Below, one piece after another: positions 1 to 9,134 of a DNA stretch of 64,000 bases (positions are counted from its first letter, which is position 1; each line of letters starts with the position of its first letter). The notes beneath the pieces are model-generated. The model worked only from the letters and a program-made list of their open reading frames with translations. It was not told the DNA's origin and searched no databases. Position numbers and translations under genes: made by a program. This DNA is from Maricaulis alexandrii (GTDB lineage: Bacteria > Pseudomonadota > Alphaproteobacteria > Caulobacterales > Maricaulaceae): NCBI RefSeq assembly GCF_005871165.1, contig NZ_SWKP01000007.1, positions 310,001 to 374,000 on the forward strand. The letters run 5' to 3'.

Positions 1-17
1 AAGCGGGGTGCAAGTCC

Positions 18-99
18 GGGACCCATGCCTCAACACGCGCAGCTCTCGAAAATGGGTCCCTGATCTACGCCCGGCTCAAGGCCGGGCATCCGTCAGGGA
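18..99. repeat. Nested palindromic repeat element (REP-like)
   Basis: A 43-bp core has four 7-base arms separated by three 5-base spacers: TCCCTGA (57-63), GCCCGGC (69-75), GCCGGGC (81-87) and TCAGGGA (93-99). The inner and outer arms pair perfectly. A further 9-bp pair, GGGACCCAT (18-26) and ATGGGTCCC (52-60), overlaps the outer arm and allows an alternative fold. No open frame fits it. It resembles extragenic palindromic elements dispersed in alphaproteobacterial genomes; no second copy was seen in this window. Confidence 0.6.
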
Positions 100-259
100 T
101 GACAACAGAAAACAGGCTAGAAATCCTCTTTCCTCTTGATGGGAACGGAGGAGCTCAAGGACAGTCCGGGGGATTGTCCGACGTGTCGAAGCCGGCGAAT
201 GCTGGGCGGAAGGGGTGAATCCCGGTGGGATGAGCTTTTTTAGCCGGTCACCCACTCCA

Positions 260-299
260 CCGCGCGTGCGCGCGGCCCCCTCGCCCATCAAGGGCGAGG
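260..299. repeat. Double-hairpin element downstream of the cysS pair
   Basis: Two perfect palindromes sit side by side: CCGCGCG-TG-CGCGCGG (260-275) and CCTCGCCC-ATCAA-GGGCGAGG (279-299). They lie just beyond the stop codon of the leftward 89-aa gene. The element could act as a transcription stop for that gene or be a second kind of dispersed element. The rest of positions 100-310 shows no gene. Confidence 0.45.
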
Positions 300-310
300 A
301 CAATCCGGAA

Positions 311-580
311 CTACTCCCAGTCCACCTCGTCTTCATCGAGATAGGTCGGTTCCGTCCGGCCCAGCACTTCGGGGATGTCGCCGAAGGGTTCATCGCCCTC
401 TTCCGGCTCCGGTTCCCAGGCCTCGTCGACCTCGACAGACCAGAAGCCTTCGGCAAAGGCCGCGCCTTCGGCCAGCTTGATGGCGGCATCGGCATCGGCA
501 GCGATGACGCCCCAGGTGATGAAACACTCACCTGTGGCGTCCTCGGCCTGCATCAGCACATTGAAGCCCTTGAGGGCCAT
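311..580 (-). CDS. Small acidic protein of unknown function, cysS-linked
   Basis: An 89-aa protein not recognised as a named family. The N-terminal half (MALKGFNVLMQAED, then an alternating hydrophobic/Ala-rich stretch) looks like a compact alpha/beta domain. From about residue 50 it is very rich in Glu and Asp, with several Pro, and probably disordered. It starts 5 bases after the cysS stop on the same strand, so it is almost certainly co-transcribed with cysS. No signal peptide or membrane segment is seen. The tight spacing and normal codon use support a real gene; the function is unknown. Confidence 0.7.
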   Translation of the reverse strand: MALKGFNVLMQAEDATGECFITWGVIAADADAAIKLAEGAAFAEGFWSVEVDEAWEPEPEEGDEPFGDIPEVLGRTEPTYLDEDEVDWE

Positions 581-585
581 GGCAA

Positions 586-1974
586 TTACTCCGTCACCTT
601 GCGCCAGGTCGAGCCTTCCGGTCCGTCATCGACCTGGACCTTGAGTTCATTGAGGCGATCGCGGATCTCGTCCGCCTTGCCCCAATCCTTGGCCTCGCGG
701 GCGGCCTGCCGCTGGACGATGAGATCATCGATCTCGGCGCGTTCCCCGGCCGACAGGGCCGTCAGGCCGAACCAGTCATCCGGGTCGGCCTGGCCCAGGC
801 CGAGCAGCGCCCCGGCGGCCAACAATTCTCCCTTGGCCTTGGCTTTCGCTGCCTCGGTTTCCGCCTTGTTGGCCTCGCCGGCGATCTGGAAGAGCTCGGA
901 CAGGGCCTTCGGCGTGTTGAGATCGTCCAGCACAGCGTCCAGGAAAGGGTCCGGTGCGGGCACGTCGGCGGCCTCGACATCGCCCAGGCGGCGCAGCACG
1001 CCATAGACCCGGTCCAGCGAGCGGCGGGTCTTGGCCAGCAGGTCGCGCGTCCAGGTCAGCGGGGCACGATAATGCGCGGTCAGCAGGGCATAGCGCAGCA
1101 CCTCGCCCGGCCATTCCTCGATCAGCTCATGGACGAGCTGAACATTGCCCAGGGATTTGGACATCTTGTCCGTACCCATGGTCAGAAAGCCATTGTGGAG
1201 CCAGTAATTCGCCATCGAGGCCCCACCATGGGCGCAAACCGATTGCGCGATCTCGTTTTCATGGTGCGGGAAGACGAGGTCCGTGCCGCCGCCATGAATG
1301 TCGAAAGTCTCGCCCAGATGCTGTTCCGTCATGGCGGAGCATTCCAGATGCCAGCCCGGACGGCCGCGACCCCAGGGGCTGTCCCAGCCCGGCTCGTCAT
1401 CCTTGGACGGTTTCCAGAGCACAAAATCGCCCGGCGCTTTCTTGTAGGGCGCCACTTCGACACGGGCCCCGGCGATCATGTCGTCCAGCGAGCGGCGCGA
1501 CAGGGCGCCATAGCGCTCATAGGAGGAGACCGAGAACAGGACATGGCCTTCCGCCGCATAGGCATGGCCGGAATCCACCAGGGTCCGGATCATGGCGATC
1601 ATGCCATCGACATGATCGGTTGCATGCGGCTCGATCGTCGGCCGGCCGACCCCCAGCGCGCCCATGTCGGCGCGGTAGATTTCAGCATAGTGCTGCGTGA
1701 TCTCGGAGATCGGCTTGCCGCTCTCCTTTGAGGCCTTGATGATCTTGTCGTCGATATCGGTGATGTTGCGCGCATAGACGACCTGGTCGGCACCATAGAG
1801 GTGCTGCAGCACGCGGAAGAGCGTGTCGAAGACCACGGCCGGACGGGCATTGCCGATATGGGCATAGGAATACACGGTCGGTCCGCAGACATACATCGTC
1901 ACCCGGTCCGGATCGATCGGTTCGAAAACCCGTTTGCGGCGGGCCATCGTGTCATAAAGGGTGAGCGAATTCAT
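586..1974 (-). CDS. cysS: Cysteinyl-tRNA synthetase
   Basis: Class I aminoacyl-tRNA synthetase that charges tRNA-Cys with cysteine in the cytoplasm. The HIGH-type motif appears as HIGN (residues 39-42) and the KMSKS loop is intact (TDKMSKSLGNV). Zinc ligands are visible: Cys30 in YVCGPTVY, the Cys of LECSAM and the His/Glu of HHENE. From the ATG at 1974 the protein is 462 aa, close to the usual 460. A GGA sits 8 bases upstream of this start; an in-frame ATG at 1995 and a longer extension have no better ribosome site. It is divergent from folE and followed by the 89-aa gene 5 bases later. Confidence 0.95.
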   Translation of the reverse strand: MNSLTLYDTMARRKRVFEPIDPDRVTMYVCGPTVYSYAHIGNARPAVVFDTLFRVLQHLYGADQVVYARNITDIDDKIIKASKESGKPISEITQHYAEIYRADMGALGVGRPTIEPHATDHVDGMIAMIRTLVDSGHAYAAEGHVLFSVSSYERYGALSRRSLDDMIAGARVEVAPYKKAPGDFVLWKPSKDDEPGWDSPWGRGRPGWHLECSAMTEQHLGETFDIHGGGTDLVFPHHENEIAQSVCAHGGASMANYWLHNGFLTMGTDKMSKSLGNVQLVHELIEEWPGEVLRYALLTAHYRAPLTWTRDLLAKTRRSLDRVYGVLRRLGDVEAADVPAPDPFLDAVLDDLNTPKALSELFQIAGEANKAETEAAKAKAKGELLAAGALLGLGQADPDDWFGLTALSAGERAEIDDLIVQRQAAREAKDWGKADEIRDRLNELKVQVDDGPEGSTWRKVTE

Positions 1975-2213
1975 AATCTTGTCCGTATCCGACATAAGTC
2001 TGAACTGAAAAACATGGCTGGCATACGCGGCCATGAGTTGGAATGTGGCGTTTTAAGCCCTACATACGGCCTCGCGCGCAAGCGCGAACATTAGAGGATT
2101 TCAGGTCACAGCCCCAACGACGTGCTGTCATTTGCATCCTCGATCCGGAAACCGGAACTGCGGTGCCCTCGTATACCGAAGACACCGGCCCGACAACGAA
2201 AGGATCCACGAGG

Positions 2214-2831
2214 ATGGACGCCGTGACCCCAGAAGCTGCGCGCCTTGCCGGCGCTGCCCGCACCAAACCCACACGCGAAGAAGCCGAAGAAGCCGTTCGC
2301 ACCCTGATTTCCTGGGCCGGCGACGACCCGTCCCGTGAAGGCCTGCTGGACACGCCCAAGCGCGTCGCCAAGGCCTGGCAGGAATGGTTCTCCGGCTATG
2401 ACGCCGACCCGCTCGCCGCGCTCGGCAAGACGTTCGAGGATGTGCAGGGCTATGACGACATGGTCATGCTGACCAATATCGATGTCGAGAGCCATTGCGA
2501 GCACCACCTCGCCCCGATCATGGGCGTCGCCCATGTCGCCTATCTGCCGCGCAAGGCCGTGGTCGGCATTTCCAAGATTGCCCGCGTCGTCGAGATTTTC
2601 GCCAAGCGGATGCAGACCCAGGAAACCATGACGGCCCAGATCGCCGATGCGCTGACCGAAGCCATGGATCCGCTGGGTGTGGCCGTCTTCGTCGACGCCA
2701 AGCACCAGTGCATGACGACCCGCGGTGTGCACCATCCGAATGTGTCGACCATCACGACCAGCTTCTCCGGCGCCTTCAAGACCGACCCGGATTTGCGCGA
2801 CCGTTTCATGCGCATGGTGGAACGCGGCTAA
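2214..2831 (+). CDS. folE: GTP cyclohydrolase I
   Basis: Converts GTP to 7,8-dihydroneopterin triphosphate, the first step of tetrahydrofolate synthesis. The 205-aa protein carries the family zinc and substrate motifs: SHCEHHLAP with Cys95 and His98, and [11 protein letters not shown] with Cys166. The frame is open further upstream to 2043, but conservation begins near the ATG at 2214, which has AAGGA 9 bases before it; the upstream part resembles leader DNA. Transcribed rightward, divergent from cysS, and closed by a strong terminator. folP at 17 kb and fthC at 50 kb are other folate genes in this window. Confidence 0.95.
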   Translation: MDAVTPEAARLAGAARTKPTREEAEEAVRTLISWAGDDPSREGLLDTPKRVAKAWQEWFSGYDADPLAALGKTFEDVQGYDDMVMLTNIDVESHCEHHLAPIMGVAHVAYLPRKAVVGISKIARVVEIFAKRMQTQETMTAQIADALTEAMDPLGVAVFVDAKHQCMTTRGVHHPNVSTITTSFSGAFKTDPDLRDRFMRMVERG

Positions 2832-2854
2832 CCCGCTTTCCCATACCGCAACTG

Positions 2855-2887
2855 AAAAGCCCCGCAGTGTCTGCTGCGGGGCTTTTT
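2855..2887 (+). terminator. Rho-independent terminator of folE
   Basis: GCCCCGCAG, a 6-base loop, then CTGCGGGGC followed by TTTTT; A residues precede the stem. It lies 23 bases after the folE stop. Confidence 0.9.
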
Positions 2888-3099
2888 CATGTGTGATGGC
2901 AGTGTTTCATTAAAATGCGCGACGATTGCGCATGTATTGCGTGAGACTTTCGCGCGGCAAACGCCGATAAAAAATCTCATTATCCAGACCTCAGCTCCCC
3001 CGGTGGACTCTGAATACATGCGTGTTACGCGTGGGGGATAGCGCCATGACTGGTGCTCCACTTATCCTCCCTACATTGACGAACGAAGGTGTGAGTAAC

Positions 3100-3477
3100 A
3101 TGCGTACAATCCTTTCTGCCGCCCTTGCTGCCAGCCTCTCGGTCGCCGCCGCGCCGGCCTTTGCCCAGGACACCGCTCCCGCCGATGCCGCGCCGCAAAC
3201 CTTCGAGCTGACCGATGAACAGGTCGCGGACTTTGTCGAAGCCGCCCGCGGCATCAATGCCCTGACCCAGGAATTGCAGTCGGAATTCGAAGCGGCCGAG
3301 ACCGATGCGGAACGCCAGTCCATCCAGCAGGGTGCCCAGGCCCAGCTGACTGAGATTGTCACCGACACCGGTCTGACCGTGGTCGAATACAATGCGATCG
3401 CGAATGCCGCCCGCAGCAATGAAAGTGTGGCCAATCGCATCCGCAACGCTGCCATGGCGAGCCAAGGCGCCCAATAA
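3100..3477 (+). CDS. Secreted DUF4168 protein
   Basis: A 125-aa protein. Residues 1-23 form a Sec signal peptide ending APAFAQ. The mature part matches the DUF4168 pattern: a FELTDEQVADFVEAA start, a charged helical middle and the signature GLTVVEYNAIANAAR near the C terminus. The role of the family is not established; the protein should be periplasmic. The ATG at 3100 is preceded by GAAGGTG; the open frame extends upstream to 3022, but only this start begins with the signal peptide. It is a single gene between two rho-independent terminators, so it forms its own transcript. The 268 bases between folE and this gene hold the folE terminator and no other gene. Confidence 0.85.
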   Translation: MRTILSAALAASLSVAAAPAFAQDTAPADAAPQTFELTDEQVADFVEAARGINALTQELQSEFEAAETDAERQSIQQGAQAQLTEIVTDTGLTVVEYNAIANAARSNESVANRIRNAAMASQGAQ

Positions 3478-3500
3478 TACAGCCCAACGCTCCGATACAA

Positions 3501-3535
3501 AAAAGCCCCGGACCATCGTCCGGGGCTTTTCTTTT
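3501..3535 (+). terminator. Rho-independent terminator, probably bidirectional
   Basis: AAAAGCCCCGGAC - CATC - GTCCGGGGCTTTT, a perfect 13-bp stem with flanking A and T runs. It lies between the convergent DUF4168 gene and the alcohol dehydrogenase gene and could serve both strands. Confidence 0.92.
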
Positions 3536-3553
3536 GTCGTCGGTGGGGCCGGG

Positions 3554-4606
3554 TCAGGCCGGCATGTCCAGCGAATTCATGTCGATCACGAAGCGGTAGC
3601 GGACATCGGACTTCTCCATCCGCTCGAACGCCTCATTGATCTCGTCCATGCGGATCATCTCGCACTCGGGCAGGATGTTCATCCGGCCACAGAAATCGAG
3701 CATTTCCTGGGTTTCCGCGATCCCGCCGATCAGGGACGCGGCGATACGGCGGCGGCCCATGAGCAGCGGCGGCGACATGAATTCCCCCATCGGCCCCACC
3801 TGGCCCACGAGACAGATCGTGCCATCAACGTCCAGCAGCGGCACATAGGGATTGATGTCGTGCTTGACCGGCACGGTGTCGATGATCAGGTCGAGCGAGG
3901 CGGCGGCCTCCTTCATCGCAGCCCGGTCACCGGAGATCAGGAAGGCATCAGCCCCCAGCTCAATCGCATCCTTTTCCTTGTCGGCGGTGCGCGAAATCAC
4001 GGTGACATGCGCGCCCAAGCCGACGGCCAGCTTGATGGCCATATGGCCGAGCCCGCCCATGCCGACAACACCGACGCGGGAGCCCGGGCCGACATTCCAG
4101 GTGCGCAGCGGCGAATAGGTGGTGATGCCGGCACACAGGAGCGGAGCCGCCTTGGCCATGTCCAGATTGTCCGGCATGGACAGGACGAATTCCTCGCGCA
4201 CGACGATGTGCTTGGAATAGCCGCCATAGGTGATGTCACCATTGATGCGGTCCGGCGAATTATAGGTGCCGGTCATGCCGTTGCGGCAATACTGCTCCTC
4301 GCCACCATGGCACTGGTCGCAATGCTGGCAACTGTCCACCATGCAGCCGACGGCGACCTTGTCACCAACCTTGAAGCTCTCGACGCCCTGGCCGACGGCC
4401 GAGACGCGGCCGACAATCTCGTGGCCGGGCACATTCGGATAAACCGTGCCCTTCCAGTCCGAACGGGCGGTGTGGAGATCCGAGTGGCAGACCCCGCAAT
4501 ACTCGATATCGATCGCGACATCATTGGCGCGCAGTTCGCGGCGTTCGAAATGGAAGGGTTCGAGCGGGGTGTCGGCGCTCTGGGCTGCATAACCGATTGT
4601 TTTCAT
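3554..4606 (-). CDS. Zinc-dependent NAD(P) alcohol dehydrogenase (YahK/CAD type)
   Basis: Medium-chain dehydrogenase/reductase of 350 aa interconverting alcohols and aldehydes. The catalytic zinc site is seen as CGVCHSDLH (residues 37-45) and GHE (61-63). The structural zinc site is the four-Cys cluster in CMVDSCQHCDQC and the nearby YC. A Rossmann motif GVVGMGGLGH binds NAD(P). The cluster spacing fits the broad-substrate aldehyde reductase/cinnamyl alcohol dehydrogenase branch (E. coli YahK, mycobacterial AdhC). The start at 4606 begins MKTIGYAAQ, as in homologues; the longer frame adds residues unlike the family. The last gene of the leftward block behind PhoD; the real substrate cannot be told. 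Confidence 0.88.
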   Translation of the reverse strand: MKTIGYAAQSADTPLEPFHFERRELRANDVAIDIEYCGVCHSDLHTARSDWKGTVYPNVPGHEIVGRVSAVGQGVESFKVGDKVAVGCMVDSCQHCDQCHGGEEQYCRNGMTGTYNSPDRINGDITYGGYSKHIVVREEFVLSMPDNLDMAKAAPLLCAGITTYSPLRTWNVGPGSRVGVVGMGGLGHMAIKLAVGLGAHVTVISRTADKEKDAIELGADAFLISGDRAAMKEAAASLDLIIDTVPVKHDINPYVPLLDVDGTICLVGQVGPMGEFMSPPLLMGRRRIAASLIGGIAETQEMLDFCGRMNILPECEMIRMDEINEAFERMEKSDVRYRFVIDMNSLDMPA

Positions 4607-4767
4607 GGTGCAGGTCCGTCCTTTTGAGTGTCGTGGGCGGATGATCCGCGATCCGCCGTCGCGGCAGGCCAAGCCTGTCAGTCCCAGCGTTATATAGGGC
4701 ATTCAAAGGCGAGGATTTAGCCCCCGCCTGTTCAAAACACTGATGAGTCCGCCTCATCAATCATGGA

Positions 4768-6471
4768 TCAGGCGAGACGCTCGACCTCGGGTGCCACGGA
4801 CAGGCTGCGCCGGGTCAGACGCCAATGGCTGTCCAGGCCGGGTTCGTAATCCCGCTGCAGAATGGTGGAGACAGTGATGTATTCCGCCTCCGCCGTTTCC
4901 GGCGTCAGGGTGAGCCGGACATAGCCGTGATCGACCATGTTGCAGTGACGCACATCCGCATTCGCCTCGACCATCATGCGGCCATAGTCCACACCCGGCG
5001 CCTTGAAGCCCGAGAAGGGCGACGGCGAGGTCACGGACGTGCCGACGAATTCCGTGCCGATCCGGTAACCGTCCGACGCCATGAGATCATTGGCCCAGAA
5101 GGAGTGGACATCGCCGGTGATGGTGATGACATCCGCCCCCGCTTCGCGCAGCGCACCGAACAGGCGTTCGCGCTCGGCCGGATAGCCGTCCCACATGTCC
5201 AGATTGAAGGGGATTTCGAAGCGCGTGCGCATGATGAAATTGCGCGCGAACTCGCTGTTGCGCGTCGCATACCAGCGCAGCCAGCCGGGCATTTCCGTCG
5301 AGAAATCCGGGAAGTTGACGCGGGACATGATCACCTGGTTGGCCAGGATCCGCCACGGCTTGCCCGCCGCCACACTGTCCGCACAGGCCCCGGCAATCCC
5401 GGCAATCTGCTCCCCACCGATCAGTTCACGACCCGGGTCGCCCACGACATCGCGTTTCCAGGCCGCCACGGCCTCGAGAACGGCGGGGTCCTCGGCATCC
5501 GCATCGGAGGCAACCGGGAAGCTGTCGAGCGAGACTTCCTGGTCCCGTGCGCTCAACCGGCTCTCGATCAGGCAGATCGTCGCCAGATTACCGATTTCGT
5601 AGACCCCGTAGCGATCCCGCAGGTCTTCCGGCTCCCGGCTCGGCGTCCAGTCATACCAGGCGCGCAGGGCCGCATCCCGGCGCTCGGTCCAGGGCCCCTC
5701 GCCTTGGTCGGGATTGTGGTTTTCCGCGCCGTCCATGTAGGCGTTATTGGCGGTCTCGTGGTCATCCCAGCTCATGATCCAGGGTGCCGCCGCGTGCAGG
5801 GCCTGCAGGTCCGGATCGGTCTTGTACTGGGCGTGACGGGTCACATAGTCGGAATAGCTGACGATCTCGTGCAGCGGATCCGGCACGCGATTGAGCGCTT
5901 CGGCATTGCCGGTCGCATAGGAACCCATCGGGTATTCGTAGAGGTAGTCGCCGAGATGGATGACCAGATCCAGCTCACCATTCACGGCACCTTCGCGATA
6001 GGCATTGAAATGCCCGGCCGGAAAGTTGGAACAGGAATAGATCCCGATCCGGTACTGGTCGATCGCGCCCAATGGCAGGGTGCGGGTCACACCGACCGGC
6101 GAATAGGTGTCATTGAGACGGAAGCGGTAGAAATAGGTCTGGCCCGGTTCCAGCCCGGTGGCGAGGACCTTGAGCGTGCCCAGCGGTTGGGGCTGGATGT
6201 AGGTGATCTCGCCGCCTTCCGCGAAGACGATATCGGTGAAGTCGGCATCACGCGCCACTTCAACACCACGGAAGCCGCCGCCATCCTGGGTCAACGCCGT
6301 CCAGAGCACGACGGAATTCGTGTCGGGATCGCCGGATGCCACACCGTGACGAAAGGCCCCCTCGCTCCCCGGAACAAAGCTGTCCGGCGTTTCCGAACAG
6401 GCGGTCAGCACCAGGCCTGTGCCCGCAGCCCCGATCAGGGCCGTGCGGCGCGTCAGCGACAATTTCGTCAT
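4768..6471 (-). CDS. phoD: PhoD-like alkaline phosphatase / phosphodiesterase, Tat lipoprotein
   Basis: A 567-aa metallophosphatase of the PhoD family, which releases phosphate from organic phosphomono- and diesters outside the inner membrane. The N terminus has a Tat twin-arginine motif (LTRRTALIG) followed by a lipobox (VLTAC, Cys25), so it is probably exported folded and lipidated. An N-terminal PhoD domain is followed by the metal-site motifs HLGDYLYEY, SWDDHETANN and ITGDVHSFW. It lies 141 bases downstream of the TonB-dependent receptor on the same strand, suggesting phosphate or phospho-organic scavenging. No Pho box was identified. Confidence 0.88.
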   Translation of the reverse strand: MTKLSLTRRTALIGAAGTGLVLTACSETPDSFVPGSEGAFRHGVASGDPDTNSVVLWTALTQDGGGFRGVEVARDADFTDIVFAEGGEITYIQPQPLGTLKVLATGLEPGQTYFYRFRLNDTYSPVGVTRTLPLGAIDQYRIGIYSCSNFPAGHFNAYREGAVNGELDLVIHLGDYLYEYPMGSYATGNAEALNRVPDPLHEIVSYSDYVTRHAQYKTDPDLQALHAAAPWIMSWDDHETANNAYMDGAENHNPDQGEGPWTERRDAALRAWYDWTPSREPEDLRDRYGVYEIGNLATICLIESRLSARDQEVSLDSFPVASDADAEDPAVLEAVAAWKRDVVGDPGRELIGGEQIAGIAGACADSVAAGKPWRILANQVIMSRVNFPDFSTEMPGWLRWYATRNSEFARNFIMRTRFEIPFNLDMWDGYPAERERLFGALREAGADVITITGDVHSFWANDLMASDGYRIGTEFVGTSVTSPSPFSGFKAPGVDYGRMMVEANADVRHCNMVDHGYVRLTLTPETAEAEYITVSTILQRDYEPGLDSHWRLTRRSLSVAPEVERLA

Positions 6472-6558
6472 GAGAACTCCCCGAACTCGTTTGGGGGATA
6501 TCCCTAGCCCGAAACCGCGACGAGTTCACGACGGTATTTCAAGGTCATCGAAATGAAC

Positions 6559-6588
6559 GCGCGCCGGGCTCCCCCGAACCCGGCGCGC
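6559..6588 (-). terminator. GC-rich hairpin after the TonB-dependent receptor
   Basis: GCGCGCCGGG and CCCGGCGCGC form a perfect 10-bp stem with a 10-base loop, 24 bases past the receptor stop. There is no clear U tract, so termination may be partial, leaving some read-through to phoD. Confidence 0.55.
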
Positions 6589-6612
6589 GATGGCATCCGC
6601 TTGAGGCGGATA

Positions 6613-8973
6613 TCAGAAGTCGACGCCGGCCCGCACACCGTAAAGGCGCGGCGAACCCGCAATGAAGGTCGGCATGCCGAAGGAGCCGCCCGTATTGCCG
6701 GCATCGATGAGGTAGTCCTCGTCGAACAGGTTGGAGCCGAACAGCTCGACATGGACGTTTTCATCCGCCGTCTCGAAACGGATACGCGCATTGAACAGGC
6801 CATAGGCGTCCTGGGCCAGGATGCCGCCAAACCGGTCATTGTCATTGTCGAAATAGATGTCCGACTGCCAGCTATAGGTCGGCAGGACGGAGATCGAGCC
6901 CCAGTCGCCGCTGGCGACATCCAGGTTGAGACCGAAGGAGACCGAATGCTCCGGCGCGTAGCGGAAGGTATTGCCCGCCAACAGGAGCGCATTGCCATTG
7001 GAATCCGTGTCGTCAAACGTCGCGGAGTTATAGGCGTAGCTGACATAGAGCTGGGCACGCTCGCCCAGATCGAACTGGCCCTGCATTTCCAGCCCGTACT
7101 GGGTGGCATTGCCGGCATTGTCGGTCACGTAGGAGATCGTGTTCGGATCGAACCGCGTGGTCTGGAAGTTCTCATACTCCGAATAGAAGACCGAGCCGGA
7201 CAGCGTGCCATAGGCGAAGGTCCAGAAGGCCCCGGCCTCGACCGAGTCGACGATTTCCGCCGGCGCCGAAGAAAACAGGGTCGGTGAGGTCGTATCCACG
7301 GAGATGATGTCCGGGCGGCGACCACGGGCATAGCTGATCCAGGTGTTCAGCGTATCGGAGACCGCATAGCTGGCGGCAAAACGCCAGGTGAAGTCGTCAA
7401 ACTCGCCGGACTGGCTGATCGTTTCACCATTCGGCGTGTAGGGCGTGACCAGGGTCGGCGCGAAAGTGATCAGGTTCGGACCGGCAATATTGCGGCCATA
7501 GCCCGACGAGGTCTTGTCCTCCGCCGTGTAGCGCAGGCCGGCCGTCAGCGTCAGGCGATCCGTCACCGCGAAGGAGGCATCGGCAAACACGTCCCAGGCG
7601 GTCTGCTCGCCGGAATTGGAGCCCTCTTCCAAGTAGATATCCCGCAGCGGAACCAGCTGCGACTGGGTCAGCAGGGCCGACACCGAGTACGGGAAAGGAT
7701 TGAGCGGGTTGTCCAGATCGACACCCGGGAAACCGGCCAGGGCCAGGAGGCCTTCCAGCTGCGGCACGGTCGCGCCGAAGCCGGCCGCCAGCGAGTCGGC
7801 CAGCACGGCTTGGGCCACGGCCTCATTGATCCCCAGCGGAATGCGCTGTTCGCCTTCCTCGTCGAAATAGAGGGCCCCGATGGAGCCGGTCCAGGCGCCG
7901 CCATTGTCGTAGGAGAGGCGGAATTCCTGGCTGAACTGCTCGCCAGTAGCGTCTTCGCCGATCGTCAGGAAGGGCAGGAAGGAACCGTCCGGATCGAAAA
8001 TCTCGACCGAGGTGAAGTCGCGCCAGCCCGTGATCGAGCTCAGCGTCCAAGCATCATTGATCGCGTAGTCGGCCAGCACGGTCAGGCCGCGCACTTCGCG
8101 GTCCAGGCCGAGCGGCGCGCCGCCCTCGAACCCACCAAACGTGCTCAGCGAGGCGGCGGTGAAGGGGTTGGTGTCGCCGTTGATGGCGGGGATGGTGCCG
8201 GATTTGAAGGACGTGCCCGGCGGGTTGTCCTGCTGATAATTGGCGATCACGTCGAAGGAGAAATCCGCGGTCGGCGTGCCGGACAGGACGAGGCGGACGG
8301 CCTGGGTGTCGCGCCCCTGCAGATCGCCGCCCAGCGTGTTGTCGATATAGCCGTCACGCTCGCGCGTCACACCGGCCAGGCGCAGACCGTAGCCGTCGGC
8401 GAGGCGCAGGTTCACATGACCGCGTCCTTCGCGCTGACCTTCATTGCCGAAGCCGATTTCCGCCGAGGCGGAGAACGCATCCTCGGCCTTGTTCTGGATG
8501 ATGTTGATGCCGCCGATCAGCGCGCCCCGGCCGAACAGGGTCGGCTGCGGCCCCTTGGCCACCTCGATGCGCTCAATGTCGAACAATTCGATATAGGAGC
8601 CGCGCGAACGGGTGATGGAGACACCGTCCTGGAACACGGCCACCCGGGTCTCCGAAGTCGCCTCGCCACTGTCCGTTGTGATGCCGCGGATCGAGTAACC
8701 GGTATTGTTCGGGCTCTGCTCCTGCACGACCAGGCCCGGCGTGAAAGCGGCGAGATCCTCGAAGTCGGCGACATCGAGATCGTCCAGCAGGGCTTCATCG
8801 AAGGCCGACAGATTGATCGGCACATCAGCGACGGATTGTTCGCGGAACTGGGTCGTGACCGTGATCACGTCGACGCTGGCCTCCTCACCGGATTGCTGCG
8901 CATTTGCTGCGCCGCAAACACTGGCAAGCCCGATCAGGGCGGCGGCAGAAAGAAGGCGTGATTTCAAGGTCAT
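6613..8973 (-). CDS. TonB-dependent outer-membrane receptor
   Basis: A 786-aa receptor. The signal peptide ends AANAQQ at about residue 26. A plug domain follows (from VDVITVTTQFREQ through GYSIRGI and IERIEVAKGPQPTLFGRGA), then a long beta-barrel with repeated aromatic-ending strands and a terminal Phe. Such receptors import scarce ligands using TonB energy. The ligand cannot be read from sequence, but the downstream PhoD gene points to phosphorus-containing organics. The ATG at 8973 has GGGGAG 8 bases upstream; a start 10 codons earlier would spoil the signal peptide. Divergent from rluD across about 160 bases. Confidence 0.92.
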   Translation of the reverse strand: MTLKSRLLSAAALIGLASVCGAANAQQSGEEASVDVITVTTQFREQSVADVPINLSAFDEALLDDLDVADFEDLAAFTPGLVVQEQSPNNTGYSIRGITTDSGEATSETRVAVFQDGVSITRSRGSYIELFDIERIEVAKGPQPTLFGRGALIGGINIIQNKAEDAFSASAEIGFGNEGQREGRGHVNLRLADGYGLRLAGVTRERDGYIDNTLGGDLQGRDTQAVRLVLSGTPTADFSFDVIANYQQDNPPGTSFKSGTIPAINGDTNPFTAASLSTFGGFEGGAPLGLDREVRGLTVLADYAINDAWTLSSITGWRDFTSVEIFDPDGSFLPFLTIGEDATGEQFSQEFRLSYDNGGAWTGSIGALYFDEEGEQRIPLGINEAVAQAVLADSLAAGFGATVPQLEGLLALAGFPGVDLDNPLNPFPYSVSALLTQSQLVPLRDIYLEEGSNSGEQTAWDVFADASFAVTDRLTLTAGLRYTAEDKTSSGYGRNIAGPNLITFAPTLVTPYTPNGETISQSGEFDDFTWRFAASYAVSDTLNTWISYARGRRPDIISVDTTSPTLFSSAPAEIVDSVEAGAFWTFAYGTLSGSVFYSEYENFQTTRFDPNTISYVTDNAGNATQYGLEMQGQFDLGERAQLYVSYAYNSATFDDTDSNGNALLLAGNTFRYAPEHSVSFGLNLDVASGDWGSISVLPTYSWQSDIYFDNDNDRFGGILAQDAYGLFNARIRFETADENVHVELFGSNLFDEDYLIDAGNTGGSFGMPTFIAGSPRLYGVRAGVDF

Positions 8974-9134
8974 CGGAAAACTCCCCAACACTGGCAGCCC
9001 CATGGCTGCGATCTGACATGCGCATCTAAGCGCTTCGCATGACGCTTTACCGACAAGTTCATGACAGAATATTGATGCACTGCAGCATCACGGCAGGCGT
9101 TGCATTCCTGCATCGCTTGGCGGATATCCCCGCC

